From Caldilineaceae bacterium (lineage in GTDB: Bacteria; Chloroflexota; Anaerolineae; Caldilineales; Caldilineaceae): a stretch of DNA of 31,378 nucleotides. Every line of letters begins with the position of its first letter. The stretch's first letter is position 1. The position numbers were made by a program, and so were the translations under genes. Location: assembly GCA_020634755.1 (NCBI GenBank), contig JACKBC010000061.1, positions 1 through 31,378 of the forward strand, in the 5' to 3' direction. The notes under the pieces are model-generated. The model did not search any database, was not told the origin of the DNA, and was given only the letters and a program-made list of their open reading frames with translations. This document shows, piece by piece, positions 23,298 to 31,378 of the stretch.

Positions 23298-23760
23298 GAG
23301 CGTTTCACGTTGGGCAACCATTAGCAACCATTAGAAATGGGCGCCTCCCATTGAAAAATCGCCGCCGCGATTTGGACCCAGCCGATATGGCGGCTTCTCG
23401 ATTTTAGCCGAGGATTCTATCCTGCCGCCCTATGTGCGCCTCCAAAGCGAAATGCACCCGCGGTGTACTGATAATTGTGGATGAACCTTACTGGAAAATA
23501 CCGCTATAGTATACGCCAAATCGCCCGCCATGCTGTTACATTTCACTGACATTTAACTGACGCGCCCCCCCAACACCCCCCATGTAGCTGACATATCCCC
23601 AAAGCTCATATGAAGATGGCCGTCTGCTCTCGTCGCCGCATAGGCTACGAGAGTTTGCCGCCTTTGCCGACAGCGCATTGGTGGTTCTCTCAATCTGTAT
23701 TACAATTTGGTATACGCTCAACGCTATCTGTATTACCTCTAGTCCATCTCAACATCACTA

Positions 23761-23805
23761 GATCGCAATTAGCGTTGCTTGACCAGATTTGCTGACATTG
23801 CGATC
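23761..23805. promoter_or_regulatory. 9-bp perfect inverted repeat before the propeller gene
   Basis: GATCGCAAT (23761-23769) and ATTGCGATC (23797-23805) are exact reverse complements, 27 bases apart, ending about 14 bases before the ribosome binding site AAGGAG. TAGATCGCAAT is also the opening of dispersed repeats A and B. It may be a 5' UTR hairpin, an operator, or a remnant repeat end. Confidence 0.5.
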
Positions 23806-23833
23806 CCAACCAGCACCAAGGAGCTGACACACC

Positions 23834-26800
23834 ATGAGCGAATCCGCCACCAGGCAAGCTTTGCTGCAAGCGTTAAAATTCCGCTGCATTGGTCCCCCAC
23901 GCGGTGGCCGCGTATTAGCGGTGGCCGGTCATCCCACACAGGCCATGACCTTCTATTTTGGCGGTTGCGCCGGCGGCATATGGAAGACCGTTGACGGCGG
24001 CGTCTACTGGGAAAACATTTCCGACGGCTTTCTCAAAAGCGCAGCCGTGGGCGCGCTGACTGTCTCCGAGGCAGATCCCAATGTGATTTATGCCGGTATG
24101 GGCGAGGCCACTTTCCGCCTGGATGTTTCGTTTGGCGACGGCATCTATAAATCGACCGATGGCGGCAAAACCTGGCGCCACATGGGGCTGGCCGAGACCA
24201 AACATATTGCCAAGATCCGCGTCCACCCGCGCAATCCAGATTTGGTCTACGTGGCCGCGATCGGCCATGCCTTTGGACCCAATGCCGAACGCGGCGTCTA
24301 TCGTTCAGCCGATGGGGGCCAAACGTGGGAGCTGATTCTACATAAGAGCGAAAATGCCGGCGCCGTGGATCTAACCATGGATCCCACCAACCCGCGCATT
24401 CTCATTGCCTCCATGTATCAAGTACGGCGCAGCTTTTGGAATCTGGAGAGCGGTGGCCCCGAGAGCGGCATGTGGAAGTCCACCGACGGTGGCGACACTT
24501 GGCAAGAGATTACGCAAAACAAAGGACTACCCACCGGTCCGCTGGGCAAAATTGGCGTGGCGATTTCGCCCGCCAGCCCCAACCGCGTCTGGGCCATCAT
24601 CGAAGCCAAAGACAAAAAGGCCGGTATGTATCGCTCGGATGACGGCGGCGAAAGCTGGCAGCAGACTTCCGACAACCGCGATCTAATTCATCGGCCCTGG
24701 TACTATTGCCACGTCTTTGCCGACCCCCAAGACGCCAATCTGGTCTACGTCAACAATCTGAAAATGTGGAAGTCGACCGATGGTGGTTCTACCTATACCG
24801 AAATCACCACGCCGCACGGCGACAACCACGATCTCTGGATTGACCCGGCCAACCCACAGCGCATGGTGCAGGGCAACGACGGCGGGGCCTGCGTTTCGTT
24901 TAATGGCGGCGCCAGCTGGTCCTCTATTTATAACCAGAAGACGGCCCAGTTCTATCACGTTACCACAGACAATCGCTATCCCTATCACGTCTACGGCACG
25001 CAGCAGGACAATTCCAGCTTGGCCGTACCCAGCGCCAGCGAAAAGGGCGGCATTACCTGGGGAGATTGTTACGCGGCTGGCACGGGTGAAAGCGGCTATA
25101 TTGCCGTCCATCCCGAAGACCCCAACATTGTTTACGTGGGCGCCATTGGCAGCTCGCCCGGCGGCGGCAATGCGCTCCAGCGCTATGATCACCGCACCAA
25201 GCAGATCCGGCTGGTCACCGTCTGGCCCGAGGCCTATTTCGGCATGGGCGCCAAGGATCACAAATATCGCTTTGCCTGGACCTACCCGATCATGTTCAGC
25301 CCCCACGACGCCAACGTGCTCTATGTAGGCGGCAATCATGTCTTCCGCACCACCGACGAGGGCTCCAGTTGGGAAATGATCAGCCCAGACCTGAGCCGCA
25401 ATGACGAGAGCAAATTGCAGCCCGCCGGCGGTGAATTGACGCTGGATACCAGCGGCGCCGAAACCTACGCCACGGTATTTGCCCTGGCCGAATCCCCCCT
25501 GGAACAGGGCGTGCTGTGGGCCGGCACCGATGATGGGTTGGTGCATATTTCGCGCAACAATGGTGGCGATTGGCAGGAGATTACACCCGCAGCGCTGCCG
25601 GAATGGGCGCTGGTGAGCATGATCGAAGCTTCGCCCCACAATGGCGGTACAGCTTATCTGGCCGCCACTCGCTACAAGCTGGATGACTATCAACCTTATC
25701 TGTTCCGCACCGACGATTATGGCGCAAGCTGGACCCAGCTGGGCAACTTCCCCAGCAATGAAATCACGCGCTGCGTGCGCGTTGACCCCAAACAGCCGGG
25801 GTTGATTTTTGTGGGCACGGAAACCGGCGTCTTCTTTTCAACAGACAACGGCGAGAATTGGCAGCGGCTGCAAAATAATCTGCCCGTCGCCCCCGTTTAT
25901 GATCTCGTGATCAAAGAGGACGATCTGGTCATTGGCACCCATGGCCGCGCCTTCTGGATTCTGGATGATATTACCCCGCTACGCGAAATGGCGGCGCAAT
26001 CGCTCAGCTCCAATCAGACCCATCTATGTGTGCCGCGCACCACATATCGCCAGTGGCTGGGCTGGTCGGTGGGCGCCTTCCGCGGGCCTGGCAAAAACTA
26101 TATGATGTCGCTGGGCATGGCCATGACCTTTACCGAAGAAAAGAATGAATATGGTGAGCAGGTGCGCACCATGCTGGACGCCGGTGAAAATCCGCCGCTT
26201 GGCGTCATTATCTATTACACGCTGCCGGCCGATCCAACTGAAGCCGTATCGCTCACCATTTTGGACGAGCAGGGAAATGAGATCCGCGCCTACGGCCCCA
26301 AACCGAGCGCCGAGGAAATTGAGAAGATGAGCGCGGCGCAAAAGGCTGAACATAACAATGCCGTCTATCTCACAACCAGCCCTGGTCTTAATCGCTTTGT
26401 CTGGAACATGCGCTACCCAGATTGCTACAAACCGGCTGGAGAAAAGCTGCTAGAATCGGTTGTCACCGGCCCCGTAGCCAAACCGGGCCGCTATAAAGCG
26501 CGGTTGCAGGTGGGGGATCAGACGGAGACACAGCCATTTGAGATTTGCGTGGACCCCGGCATTGCCGCCAGCCAAGCCGATTTAGATGCACAGTTTGCAC
26601 TTTGGGAACAGATCAATGGCAAGTTATCTGCGGCGCACCAGGCGGTGGACACAGTGCGCCGCATTCGCACCCAGGTAGAGCAAGCGGATAAGCGTCACCA
26701 ATCCATGAACGGCGAGACTGATTCAGATGTGCATCAGGCCGCGAGCCAGCTCATGGAAAAGTTGACCACCATTGAAGAGGCCATTATTCAAACCAAAGCC

Positions 26801-27037
26801 ACCAACCCGCGCGACCGTTTACGCATGCCGGCCAAGCTGAGCGACAAGCTGGTCACGCTCATCAGCGTGGTGGCCAGTTGTGATGCCGCGCCCACCAAAC
26901 AGAGCGGCGACGTCTACGGCAGTCTGGCGGCGCAGGTGGATGAGCAAAACGCACTGCTCGACGGTCTCATTGGCGACGATCTGGCCGCCTTTAACGACCT
27001 GATGCGCGATGCCCAAGTGCCATCCGTCGTCGCCTAA
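23834..27037 (+). CDS. BNR/Asp-box propeller protein (sortilin/VPS10-like, 'glycosyl hydrolase' family)
   Basis: 1067 residues, normal for this family. The start FRCIGPPRGGRVLAVAGHP, then FYFGGCAGGIWKTVDGG, is typical. At least ten Asp-box type repeats (S/T-x-D-x-G-x-x-W) are seen, e.g. KSTDGGKTW, RSADGGQTW, KSTDGGDTW, RSDDGGESW, RTTDEGSSW, RTDDYGASW and STDNGENW, forming one or two beta-propellers over roughly residues 30-720. The C-terminal part has RFVWNMRYPD, then a helical end (about 910-1060). Databases often call this family glycosyl hydrolase or photosystem II assembly factor-like, but no catalytic residues are known to me. Unlike many relatives no signal peptide is visible, so it appears cytoplasmic. 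AAGGAG lies before the ATG; a strong terminator follows. Confidence 0.9.
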   Translation: MSESATRQALLQALKFRCIGPPRGGRVLAVAGHPTQAMTFYFGGCAGGIWKTVDGGVYWENISDGFLKSAAVGALTVSEADPNVIYAGMGEATFRLDVSFGDGIYKSTDGGKTWRHMGLAETKHIAKIRVHPRNPDLVYVAAIGHAFGPNAERGVYRSADGGQTWELILHKSENAGAVDLTMDPTNPRILIASMYQVRRSFWNLESGGPESGMWKSTDGGDTWQEITQNKGLPTGPLGKIGVAISPASPNRVWAIIEAKDKKAGMYRSDDGGESWQQTSDNRDLIHRPWYYCHVFADPQDANLVYVNNLKMWKSTDGGSTYTEITTPHGDNHDLWIDPANPQRMVQGNDGGACVSFNGGASWSSIYNQKTAQFYHVTTDNRYPYHVYGTQQDNSSLAVPSASEKGGITWGDCYAAGTGESGYIAVHPEDPNIVYVGAIGSSPGGGNALQRYDHRTKQIRLVTVWPEAYFGMGAKDHKYRFAWTYPIMFSPHDANVLYVGGNHVFRTTDEGSSWEMISPDLSRNDESKLQPAGGELTLDTSGAETYATVFALAESPLEQGVLWAGTDDGLVHISRNNGGDWQEITPAALPEWALVSMIEASPHNGGTAYLAATRYKLDDYQPYLFRTDDYGASWTQLGNFPSNEITRCVRVDPKQPGLIFVGTETGVFFSTDNGENWQRLQNNLPVAPVYDLVIKEDDLVIGTHGRAFWILDDITPLREMAAQSLSSNQTHLCVPRTTYRQWLGWSVGAFRGPGKNYMMSLGMAMTFTEEKNEYGEQVRTMLDAGENPPLGVIIYYTLPADPTEAVSLTILDEQGNEIRAYGPKPSAEEIEKMSAAQKAEHNNAVYLTTSPGLNRFVWNMRYPDCYKPAGEKLLESVVTGPVAKPGRYKARLQVGDQTETQPFEICVDPGIAASQADLDAQFALWEQINGKLSAAHQAVDTVRRIRTQVEQADKRHQSMNGETDSDVHQAASQLMEKLTTIEEAIIQTKATNPRDRLRMPAKLSDKLVTLISVVASCDAAPTKQSGDVYGSLAAQVDEQNALLDGLIGDDLAAFNDLMRDAQVPSVVA

Positions 27038-27040
27038 TAC

Positions 27041-27096
27041 ATTCAGTGTGCCGCAATGGTATTGGCGCTGTAGGCGTCAGTCGGGTCTGTTGAATC
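27041..27096 (-). repeat. Dispersed intergenic repeat, copy C
   Basis: On the - strand it reads GATTCAACAGACC, GACTGACGCCTACAGCGCC, AATACCATTGCGGC, ACACTGAAT. It begins four bases after the propeller gene's stop. Its similarity to copy B is the highest of any pair. Confidence 0.7.
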
Positions 27097-27150
27097 AAAC
27101 GCCAGCCTTTGCGCTTGCCATCCGCTGATTATTAACTCGGTATCTCTCCT

Positions 27151-27190
27151 AAAAATAATCCCGGAATATCAGCTATTCCGGGATTATTTT
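27151..27190. terminator. Strong intrinsic terminator after the propeller gene
   Basis: AAAATAATCCCGGAATA (27152-27168) pairs perfectly with TATTCCGGGATTATTTT (27174-27190) over the loop TCAGC. A/T tracts on both sides make it potentially bidirectional. Confidence 0.92.
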
Positions 27191-27471
27191 GTAAAACAAG
27201 CATGTCGGCGCCGGCCCAGGCAGCTTTCCTCTTGCCCACATCTTGCTAGCCGCAGATAACGGGCCACCCTCAGCCTATTGCGCGCCGGCGCTCACAGCTA
27301 AGAGTTGTTGGCATTTTGTCACCCTATCACTTGCGATTCCTGGGTATACTACAGCCTCTGCACATAGAACTAAAGCATGATGGCGGTTGTGCGGTGCACA
27401 GAGCTTTCATAGAAATAAAGCACTAAACGCAGAAATAGTCCAGCGTGGAACATATAGTCAATTGGGTCACT
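27191..27471. other. Upstream region of the PA14 protein gene
   Basis: No gene seen. A TATACT hexamer at 27345-27350 could be a -10 element, but no -35 stands at proper distance (TTGTCA at 27316 is 23 bases away). The start codon at 27472 has only a weak ribosome binding site. Confidence 0.35.
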
Positions 27472-29901
27472 ATGCGCAACTCTCAACGGCAAAAACTAAC
27501 GGCGCTCATCCTGGCACTCATTCTGTGCGCCGCCTGTGGGCTCATTGCGGTGGCCAGTGCCGACAAGCTGGCCCCGCGCCAAGAAACCTCAGTACAAAAG
27601 GGATTGCTACGCGAATATTGGCTCAACATTCCGGGCACAGCGGTGAGCAACCTTACATCGAATAGCAATTACCCGCAGAATCCCTCGGGCAGCGGCACAA
27701 TTCCTAATTTCCAATCCCCCTCGAACGTGGCGGACAATTATGGCGTGCGCATCCGCGGCTATGTGGCGCCGCCGCGCACCGGTTCATACACCTTTTGGAT
27801 TGCCAGCGACGACAATAGCGAGCTCTGGCTCACCACCATCGGCAGTGACTCTACAAACCCATCCTTGGCCCAAAGGCTGGCTTGGGTCAAAGGGGCCACC
27901 GATATCCAGCAGTGGGACAAATATCCCGAACAGCAATCATCCTCGATCTTTTTAGAGGCGGGCAAACTCTATTATATTGAGGCGCTGCACAAAGAAGGAA
28001 GCGGCGCTGATTATATTTCGGCCGCCTGGTCGGGGCCTGACCTCCCGCAGCAGGTCATTAATGAGCAATATCTGTACGTCTATTCACCGAATAATACCTA
28101 CACCATAACGTATGTAAGCGATCTGAATCCCACAGCGGCCACCAATGGCTGGGGACCTTATGAACGCGACACCAGCAATGGCGAAAACAGCGCGGGAGAT
28201 GGCAATACGCTAACGCTCAATGGCGTTACCTATGCCCGTGGGCTGGGGGTTCACGCGCATTCCGAGCTGCGCTATGCACTCAACGGTCAATATGGCCGCT
28301 TTTTGGCCGATATTGGCGTAGATGATGAAGTGGGCAGCAATGGTTCAGTAAATTTCTACGTCTATTTAGATGATGCGCTTCTTTATAGCAGCGGCGCCTT
28401 AACCGGCAATAGCGCCATTCAATTTGTAGATGTGGATGTGGCCAACGCCAATGAATTACGGCTCATTGTGACCAATGGCGGCGATAACATTAACTACGAT
28501 CACGCCGACTGGGCCAATGCGCGCCTGTTGACAGCAGCCACGGCATCACCCACACCCACATTTACATTTACTCCGCTGCCCACCGCCACCAATACGCCGG
28601 TCCCAGTTGCTACGGCCACATTGCCCCCGCCCCCCACGGCCACACCGACCACGCCGCCCGGGGCCCAAGTGATCGACGTGCAGGTCATTAGCAGCAGTGA
28701 CGACGCCGATGAATACCTGGATAATGGCAGCGTCACGCTGAACAACCAGGCGCTTACGCTGGGCGCCCTCCAAGGCAGAGCCAATGCCGTGGGTATCCGC
28801 TTTCGCGAACTACCAATTCCCCAGGGAGCAACCATTGTAGACGCCTACCTTGAATTTACAGCAGCCACAACGTCCACCGGCGCGGCTGCGCTGGAAATCT
28901 ATGGCCACGCCATCAATGACTCAATCCGGTTCCGGCAAACAACGGGGAATATATCAAGCCGACCGCGCACCAGTAAAGTGGATTGGCCCAATGTTGAGCC
29001 ATTTACAGATGCGCAGAAGTATCGCACGCCCGGCATCAAACCCATTGTGCAGGAGCTTGTAGCGCGCCCGGGCTGGCTAAGCGGCAACAACATGGCATTT
29101 ATCATTTTAGGGAAAGGTACGCGCAGCATCGCCAGTTACGATCGCGGCTGGTCTGTGGCGCCGCATCTAATCATCACCTACATTCCACCTGCGGAAGCAA
29201 CGGCTACGGCCACCTATACACCCGTGAATACACCGACCGCTGGCCCCACGGAGACGCCGGCGCCTCCCACTCCTGGGGTATCCCCAGGCCCCACACCCAC
29301 GGGGCCCGCCGCAACGGCGACCCCCAGCGCAGCCACGCCGACAATAGCGCCATCGCCCGCAGCCAGCGAAACAGCTACGCTTCCGCCACCGCCCAATACA
29401 CCAACGCCTGGTGGCGACACGGCACTGGACGCCATCCAAACGTTTTTACTTTTTAACGATGCAGAACGGGATGGCGTCGTATCGCCGGGTGACACAGTGC
29501 TTGTGCAAACAACCATTGTAAATATTGGCCCGTACGCCGCAACTGCCGTTTCGCTTGATGAGACTTATGACGATGGCATAAGCCTGGTTCCTGGCACCGT
29601 GCGCATTTTTGAAGGCAGCGAACTGCGCGATGAGCAGCTCGACCGCACCACATTTCCCATTCCGGTGGGCAATATTGGCGCCGGGCTGGAATATCGAGTT
29701 ATGTTCCAGATGCTGCTTCCCTCGGACATTCCGGACAACGTAAGCGCATTAGAAATACAGGGCCGCGTCGCCGCGCAAAACGCACCCACGATTCTCACCC
29801 GCAACTCGACTTTAGACCGCGATAATCGCCCCACGGTGATTCTATTGGGCCAGGCCAGCGCGTTTAACAAACACCAATATCTGCCCATTGCGGTGCGATA
29901 G
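27472..29901 (+). CDS. Secreted modular protein: PA14, NPCBM-like, DNRLRE-like and DUF11-like domains
   Basis: 809 residues from ATG at 27472; a GTG nine codons upstream is in frame but the ATG gives a cleaner signal peptide (MRNSQRQK, hydrophobic LTALILALILCAACGLIA, then VASA). Domains: PA14 (about 45-205; REYWLNIPG, SYTFWIASDDNSELWL, YYIEALHKEG), NPCBM-like (208-358; ARGLGVHAHSELRYALNGQY), Thr-Pro linker (358-398), DNRLRE/CBM96-like (399-565), a second Thr-Pro linker (569-650) and a DUF11-like domain (651-790). PA14 and NPCBM bind carbohydrates in known relatives, so cell-surface or polysaccharide adhesion is plausible. No catalytic domain is visible. The end HQYLPIAVR matches the giant surface protein's FMYLPLAIR. 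Confidence 0.9.
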   Translation: MRNSQRQKLTALILALILCAACGLIAVASADKLAPRQETSVQKGLLREYWLNIPGTAVSNLTSNSNYPQNPSGSGTIPNFQSPSNVADNYGVRIRGYVAPPRTGSYTFWIASDDNSELWLTTIGSDSTNPSLAQRLAWVKGATDIQQWDKYPEQQSSSIFLEAGKLYYIEALHKEGSGADYISAAWSGPDLPQQVINEQYLYVYSPNNTYTITYVSDLNPTAATNGWGPYERDTSNGENSAGDGNTLTLNGVTYARGLGVHAHSELRYALNGQYGRFLADIGVDDEVGSNGSVNFYVYLDDALLYSSGALTGNSAIQFVDVDVANANELRLIVTNGGDNINYDHADWANARLLTAATASPTPTFTFTPLPTATNTPVPVATATLPPPPTATPTTPPGAQVIDVQVISSSDDADEYLDNGSVTLNNQALTLGALQGRANAVGIRFRELPIPQGATIVDAYLEFTAATTSTGAAALEIYGHAINDSIRFRQTTGNISSRPRTSKVDWPNVEPFTDAQKYRTPGIKPIVQELVARPGWLSGNNMAFIILGKGTRSIASYDRGWSVAPHLIITYIPPAEATATATYTPVNTPTAGPTETPAPPTPGVSPGPTPTGPAATATPSAATPTIAPSPAASETATLPPPPNTPTPGGDTALDAIQTFLLFNDAERDGVVSPGDTVLVQTTIVNIGPYAATAVSLDETYDDGISLVPGTVRIFEGSELRDEQLDRTTFPIPVGNIGAGLEYRVMFQMLLPSDIPDNVSALEIQGRVAAQNAPTILTRNSTLDRDNRPTVILLGQASAFNKHQYLPIAVR

Positions 29902-29959
29902 CGCAACCAGCATCGCATTATTGATTCCACGGATCAATCACACCGTCACTGGAACCCAT

Positions 29960-30517
29960 ATGCAACTATATCTCATTCGTCATGCCCATACCCAGGCGCG
30001 TACAGATGTGGACGCGGCGACCTGGACGCTCTCGGCGCAAGGCCAGCAGCAAGCGCTGGCTTTGGCGCAAGCCGCGTTTTGGCCACATGTGGATCGCATT
30101 GTGCTTAGCCGCGAAGCCAAGACGCGCCTGACGATTGAGCCTGTGTTGGCCAAATTCAAGCTGCCCATTGTGACTGATAGACGCTTTGATGAGTTGCACC
30201 GCGGCGGCTGGATCGCTGATTACAGCGCGCACGTGGCCCAGGCATTTGCCGCACCGCAGATCCCCGCTGGCGCATGGGAAAGCGCGGCCGATGCGCGTCA
30301 ACGCTTTGTGAGCGGGATTGACGCGCTGATCGACACATATCCCCATGAAACCATTGCCTTGGTGGGTCACGGCTTAACGCTGAGCCTCTATCGCGCCTAT
30401 TTGCTGGGTCAACCCACGGTAAAGCTGGCCGATTGGCAGAATTTGCCCTTTGCCGCTGTTGCTCATGTGGCCCCCAAACGCCATCAGCTATTGTCTGATT
30501 TCCGCCCCGTCGGTTAG
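29960..30517 (+). CDS. Histidine phosphatase family protein (phosphoglycerate mutase-like)
   Basis: 185 residues from the ATG at 29960; the frame is open further upstream but the family begins exactly at MQLYLIRHAHT. The nucleophile is H8 in RHA (RHG in most members). E78 (FDELHRGGW) is the likely acid and H137 (LVGHGLTL) the second catalytic histidine. The family transfers or removes phosphate via phosphohistidine; substrates vary (phosphosugars, phosphoserine, cobalamin precursors). It follows the PA14 gene by 58 bp. Slightly shorter than typical (about 200), but complete. No substrate can be inferred. Confidence 0.9.
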   Translation: MQLYLIRHAHTQARTDVDAATWTLSAQGQQQALALAQAAFWPHVDRIVLSREAKTRLTIEPVLAKFKLPIVTDRRFDELHRGGWIADYSAHVAQAFAAPQIPAGAWESAADARQRFVSGIDALIDTYPHETIALVGHGLTLSLYRAYLLGQPTVKLADWQNLPFAAVAHVAPKRHQLLSDFRPVG

Positions 30518-30598
30518 GGCTCAGCGAAAAAGAGATGTTATCCTTATCATCGTGACTCAGAAGTTTGTGACGCACCTTTTTGGAATCGGAGCAACCTC

Positions 30599-31378
30599 AT
30601 GCACGACCTGTCTATCCGCAATTGTCACGTCTTGCACGTTGATCCGAAAGCTGGTTGTATCATTGCCGAAAATCAGGAGATTCTGATCGATGGGGCACGG
30701 ATCACCACCCTCCAGCCATCTACAGGGGCAGAAAGCGCAACGGCGCCATCTGCGCGCAAAATTGTGGATGGGCGTGGCATGCTGGCCATGCCGGGTCTCA
30801 TCAACACCCATGCTCACGCGCCCATGGTCATCTTCCGCGGGTTAGCCGAAGACGTCTCTATTGAAACGTGGTTCAACGAATATATGTGGCCGCTAGAGAG
30901 CAATTTGACGCCCGAGGATGTTTACTGGGGCATGAAGCTGGCGCTGGTGGAGATGATTGAAGGCGGCGTTACCACGGTGGCCGATCACTATTTCTTTATG
31001 GACCAGGCCGCCGAAGCGGTGACCGAAGCCGGCACGCGGGCGGCGCTGGGCTGGGCCGTCTTTGGCGACCGCGGCTATGATGCGCTGGACGCCACGGCAG
31101 CGTTTGCCGCACGCTGGCAGGGCCGGGCCGACGGGCGCATTACCACCTGGATGGCGCCCCACGCGCCCTATACGTGCGATGATGACTTTCTGCGCGCCGC
31201 CGTTAAACACGCGCGGCAACTTGGCATTGGCATTCACATTCATGCCGCCGAAGAGATGGGGCAGACGCAGGCCAGTTTGCAGAAGCGCGGCATCACGCCC
31301 ATTCAAGTGCTGGCCGAAACCGGCATTCTAGAGCTGCCCACCATTATTGCCCACGGCTGCGGTATTTTGCCCACCGAT
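30599..31378 (+). CDS. Amidohydrolase of the MTA/SAH deaminase type, 3'-truncated by the window
   Basis: The first 260 residues of an expected 430-450. GGAG at 30587-30590 precedes the ATG at 30599. The N-terminal beta-sandwich is followed by PGLINTHAHAPM with metal ligands H71 and H73. FRGLAEDVSIETWFNEYMWPLE matches the region after the HxH motif in 5-methylthioadenosine/S-adenosylhomocysteine deaminases and related chlorohydrolases. HIHAAEE supplies H213 and H215, and IIAHGCG the next histidine; the metal-binding Asp lies beyond the window. The family hydrolytically deaminates purine or pyrimidine-type rings with Zn or Fe. Assignment as MTA/SAH deaminase is likely but guanine or cytosine deaminase-like relatives are not excluded. 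Confidence 0.9.
   Translation, partial: MHDLSIRNCHVLHVDPKAGCIIAENQEILIDGARITTLQPSTGAESATAPSARKIVDGRGMLAMPGLINTHAHAPMVIFRGLAEDVSIETWFNEYMWPLESNLTPEDVYWGMKLALVEMIEGGVTTVADHYFFMDQAAEAVTEAGTRAALGWAVFGDRGYDALDATAAFAARWQGRADGRITTWMAPHAPYTCDDDFLRAAVKHARQLGIGIHIHAAEEMGQTQASLQKRGITPIQVLAETGILELPTIIAHGCGILPTD

Larger units (their letters stand above)
22158..23833. other. Long gap without a convincing gene, partly AT-rich
   Basis: No open frame here has a ribosome binding site plus recognisable protein; the longest (about 82 codons) looks random. 22490-23060 is much richer in A+T than its surroundings. It holds the 14-bp direct repeats upstream of the surface gene, repeat copy B, a tandem CAACCATTAG pair near 23317-23337, and the inverted repeat before the propeller gene. 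It probably contains the promoters of both flanking, divergently transcribed genes. Confidence 0.6.

Noticed and set aside
1..31378. tRNA or rRNA genes
   Set aside because: Intergenic regions were scanned by eye for the T-arm GTTCRA pattern with flanking stems and for rRNA signatures; none was convincing. A covariance-model scan would be decisive.

Overview
The window looks like a chromosomal segment of a Chloroflexota bacterium, probably of the Anaerolineae/Caldilineae type. This is inferred from GC-rich coding DNA, secreted proteins built from SdrD-B/DUF11/PA14 modules with Pro-Thr linkers, proteins ending in a YLP[LI]A[IV]R tail, and the gene mix. No rRNA or tRNA gene was seen that would settle it.

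Region 1 (1-5.3 kb) is metabolic. A 5'-truncated enolase-superfamily dehydratase and a zinc alcohol dehydrogenase run rightward. They converge on a leftward set: an APH(3')-type aminoglycoside kinase, the two subunits of a ComD/ComE-like thiamine-diphosphate decarboxylase, and a metal-dependent cyclase/amidohydrolase. A small broken ORF, perhaps an antitoxin remnant, abuts the kinase start.

Region 2 (5.3-16.3 kb) has the order of an origin-proximal core. Leftward genes are rpmH, rnpA, yidD, yidC, jag, a pfkB-type kinase, parA and parB; rightward are a large unknown membrane protein and priA. Transcription diverges from 11.07-11.54 kb. That gap holds three tandem 82-bp repeats, each carrying a near-perfect sigma70-type promoter with dyad symmetry. 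dnaA is absent, and a parS-like palindrome lies inside yidC.

Region 3 (16.3-31.4 kb) is accessory and extracellular: a 1784-residue modular surface protein (leftward), a 1.7-kb stretch with no convincing gene, a cytoplasmic-looking BNR/Asp-box propeller protein, a PA14-NPCBM-DNRLRE-like secreted protein, a histidine phosphatase, and an amidohydrolase of MTA/SAH-deaminase type cut by the window end. Intergenic DNA carries a dispersed repeat family (four copies in the window), a 191-bp element with imperfect terminal inverted repeats, and strong hairpin terminators.

Most interesting for follow-up: the triple promoter/dyad repeat at the divergence point, the dispersed repeat family, the shared C-terminal tail of two secreted proteins (a possible sorting signal), and the complete APH(3')-like kinase.
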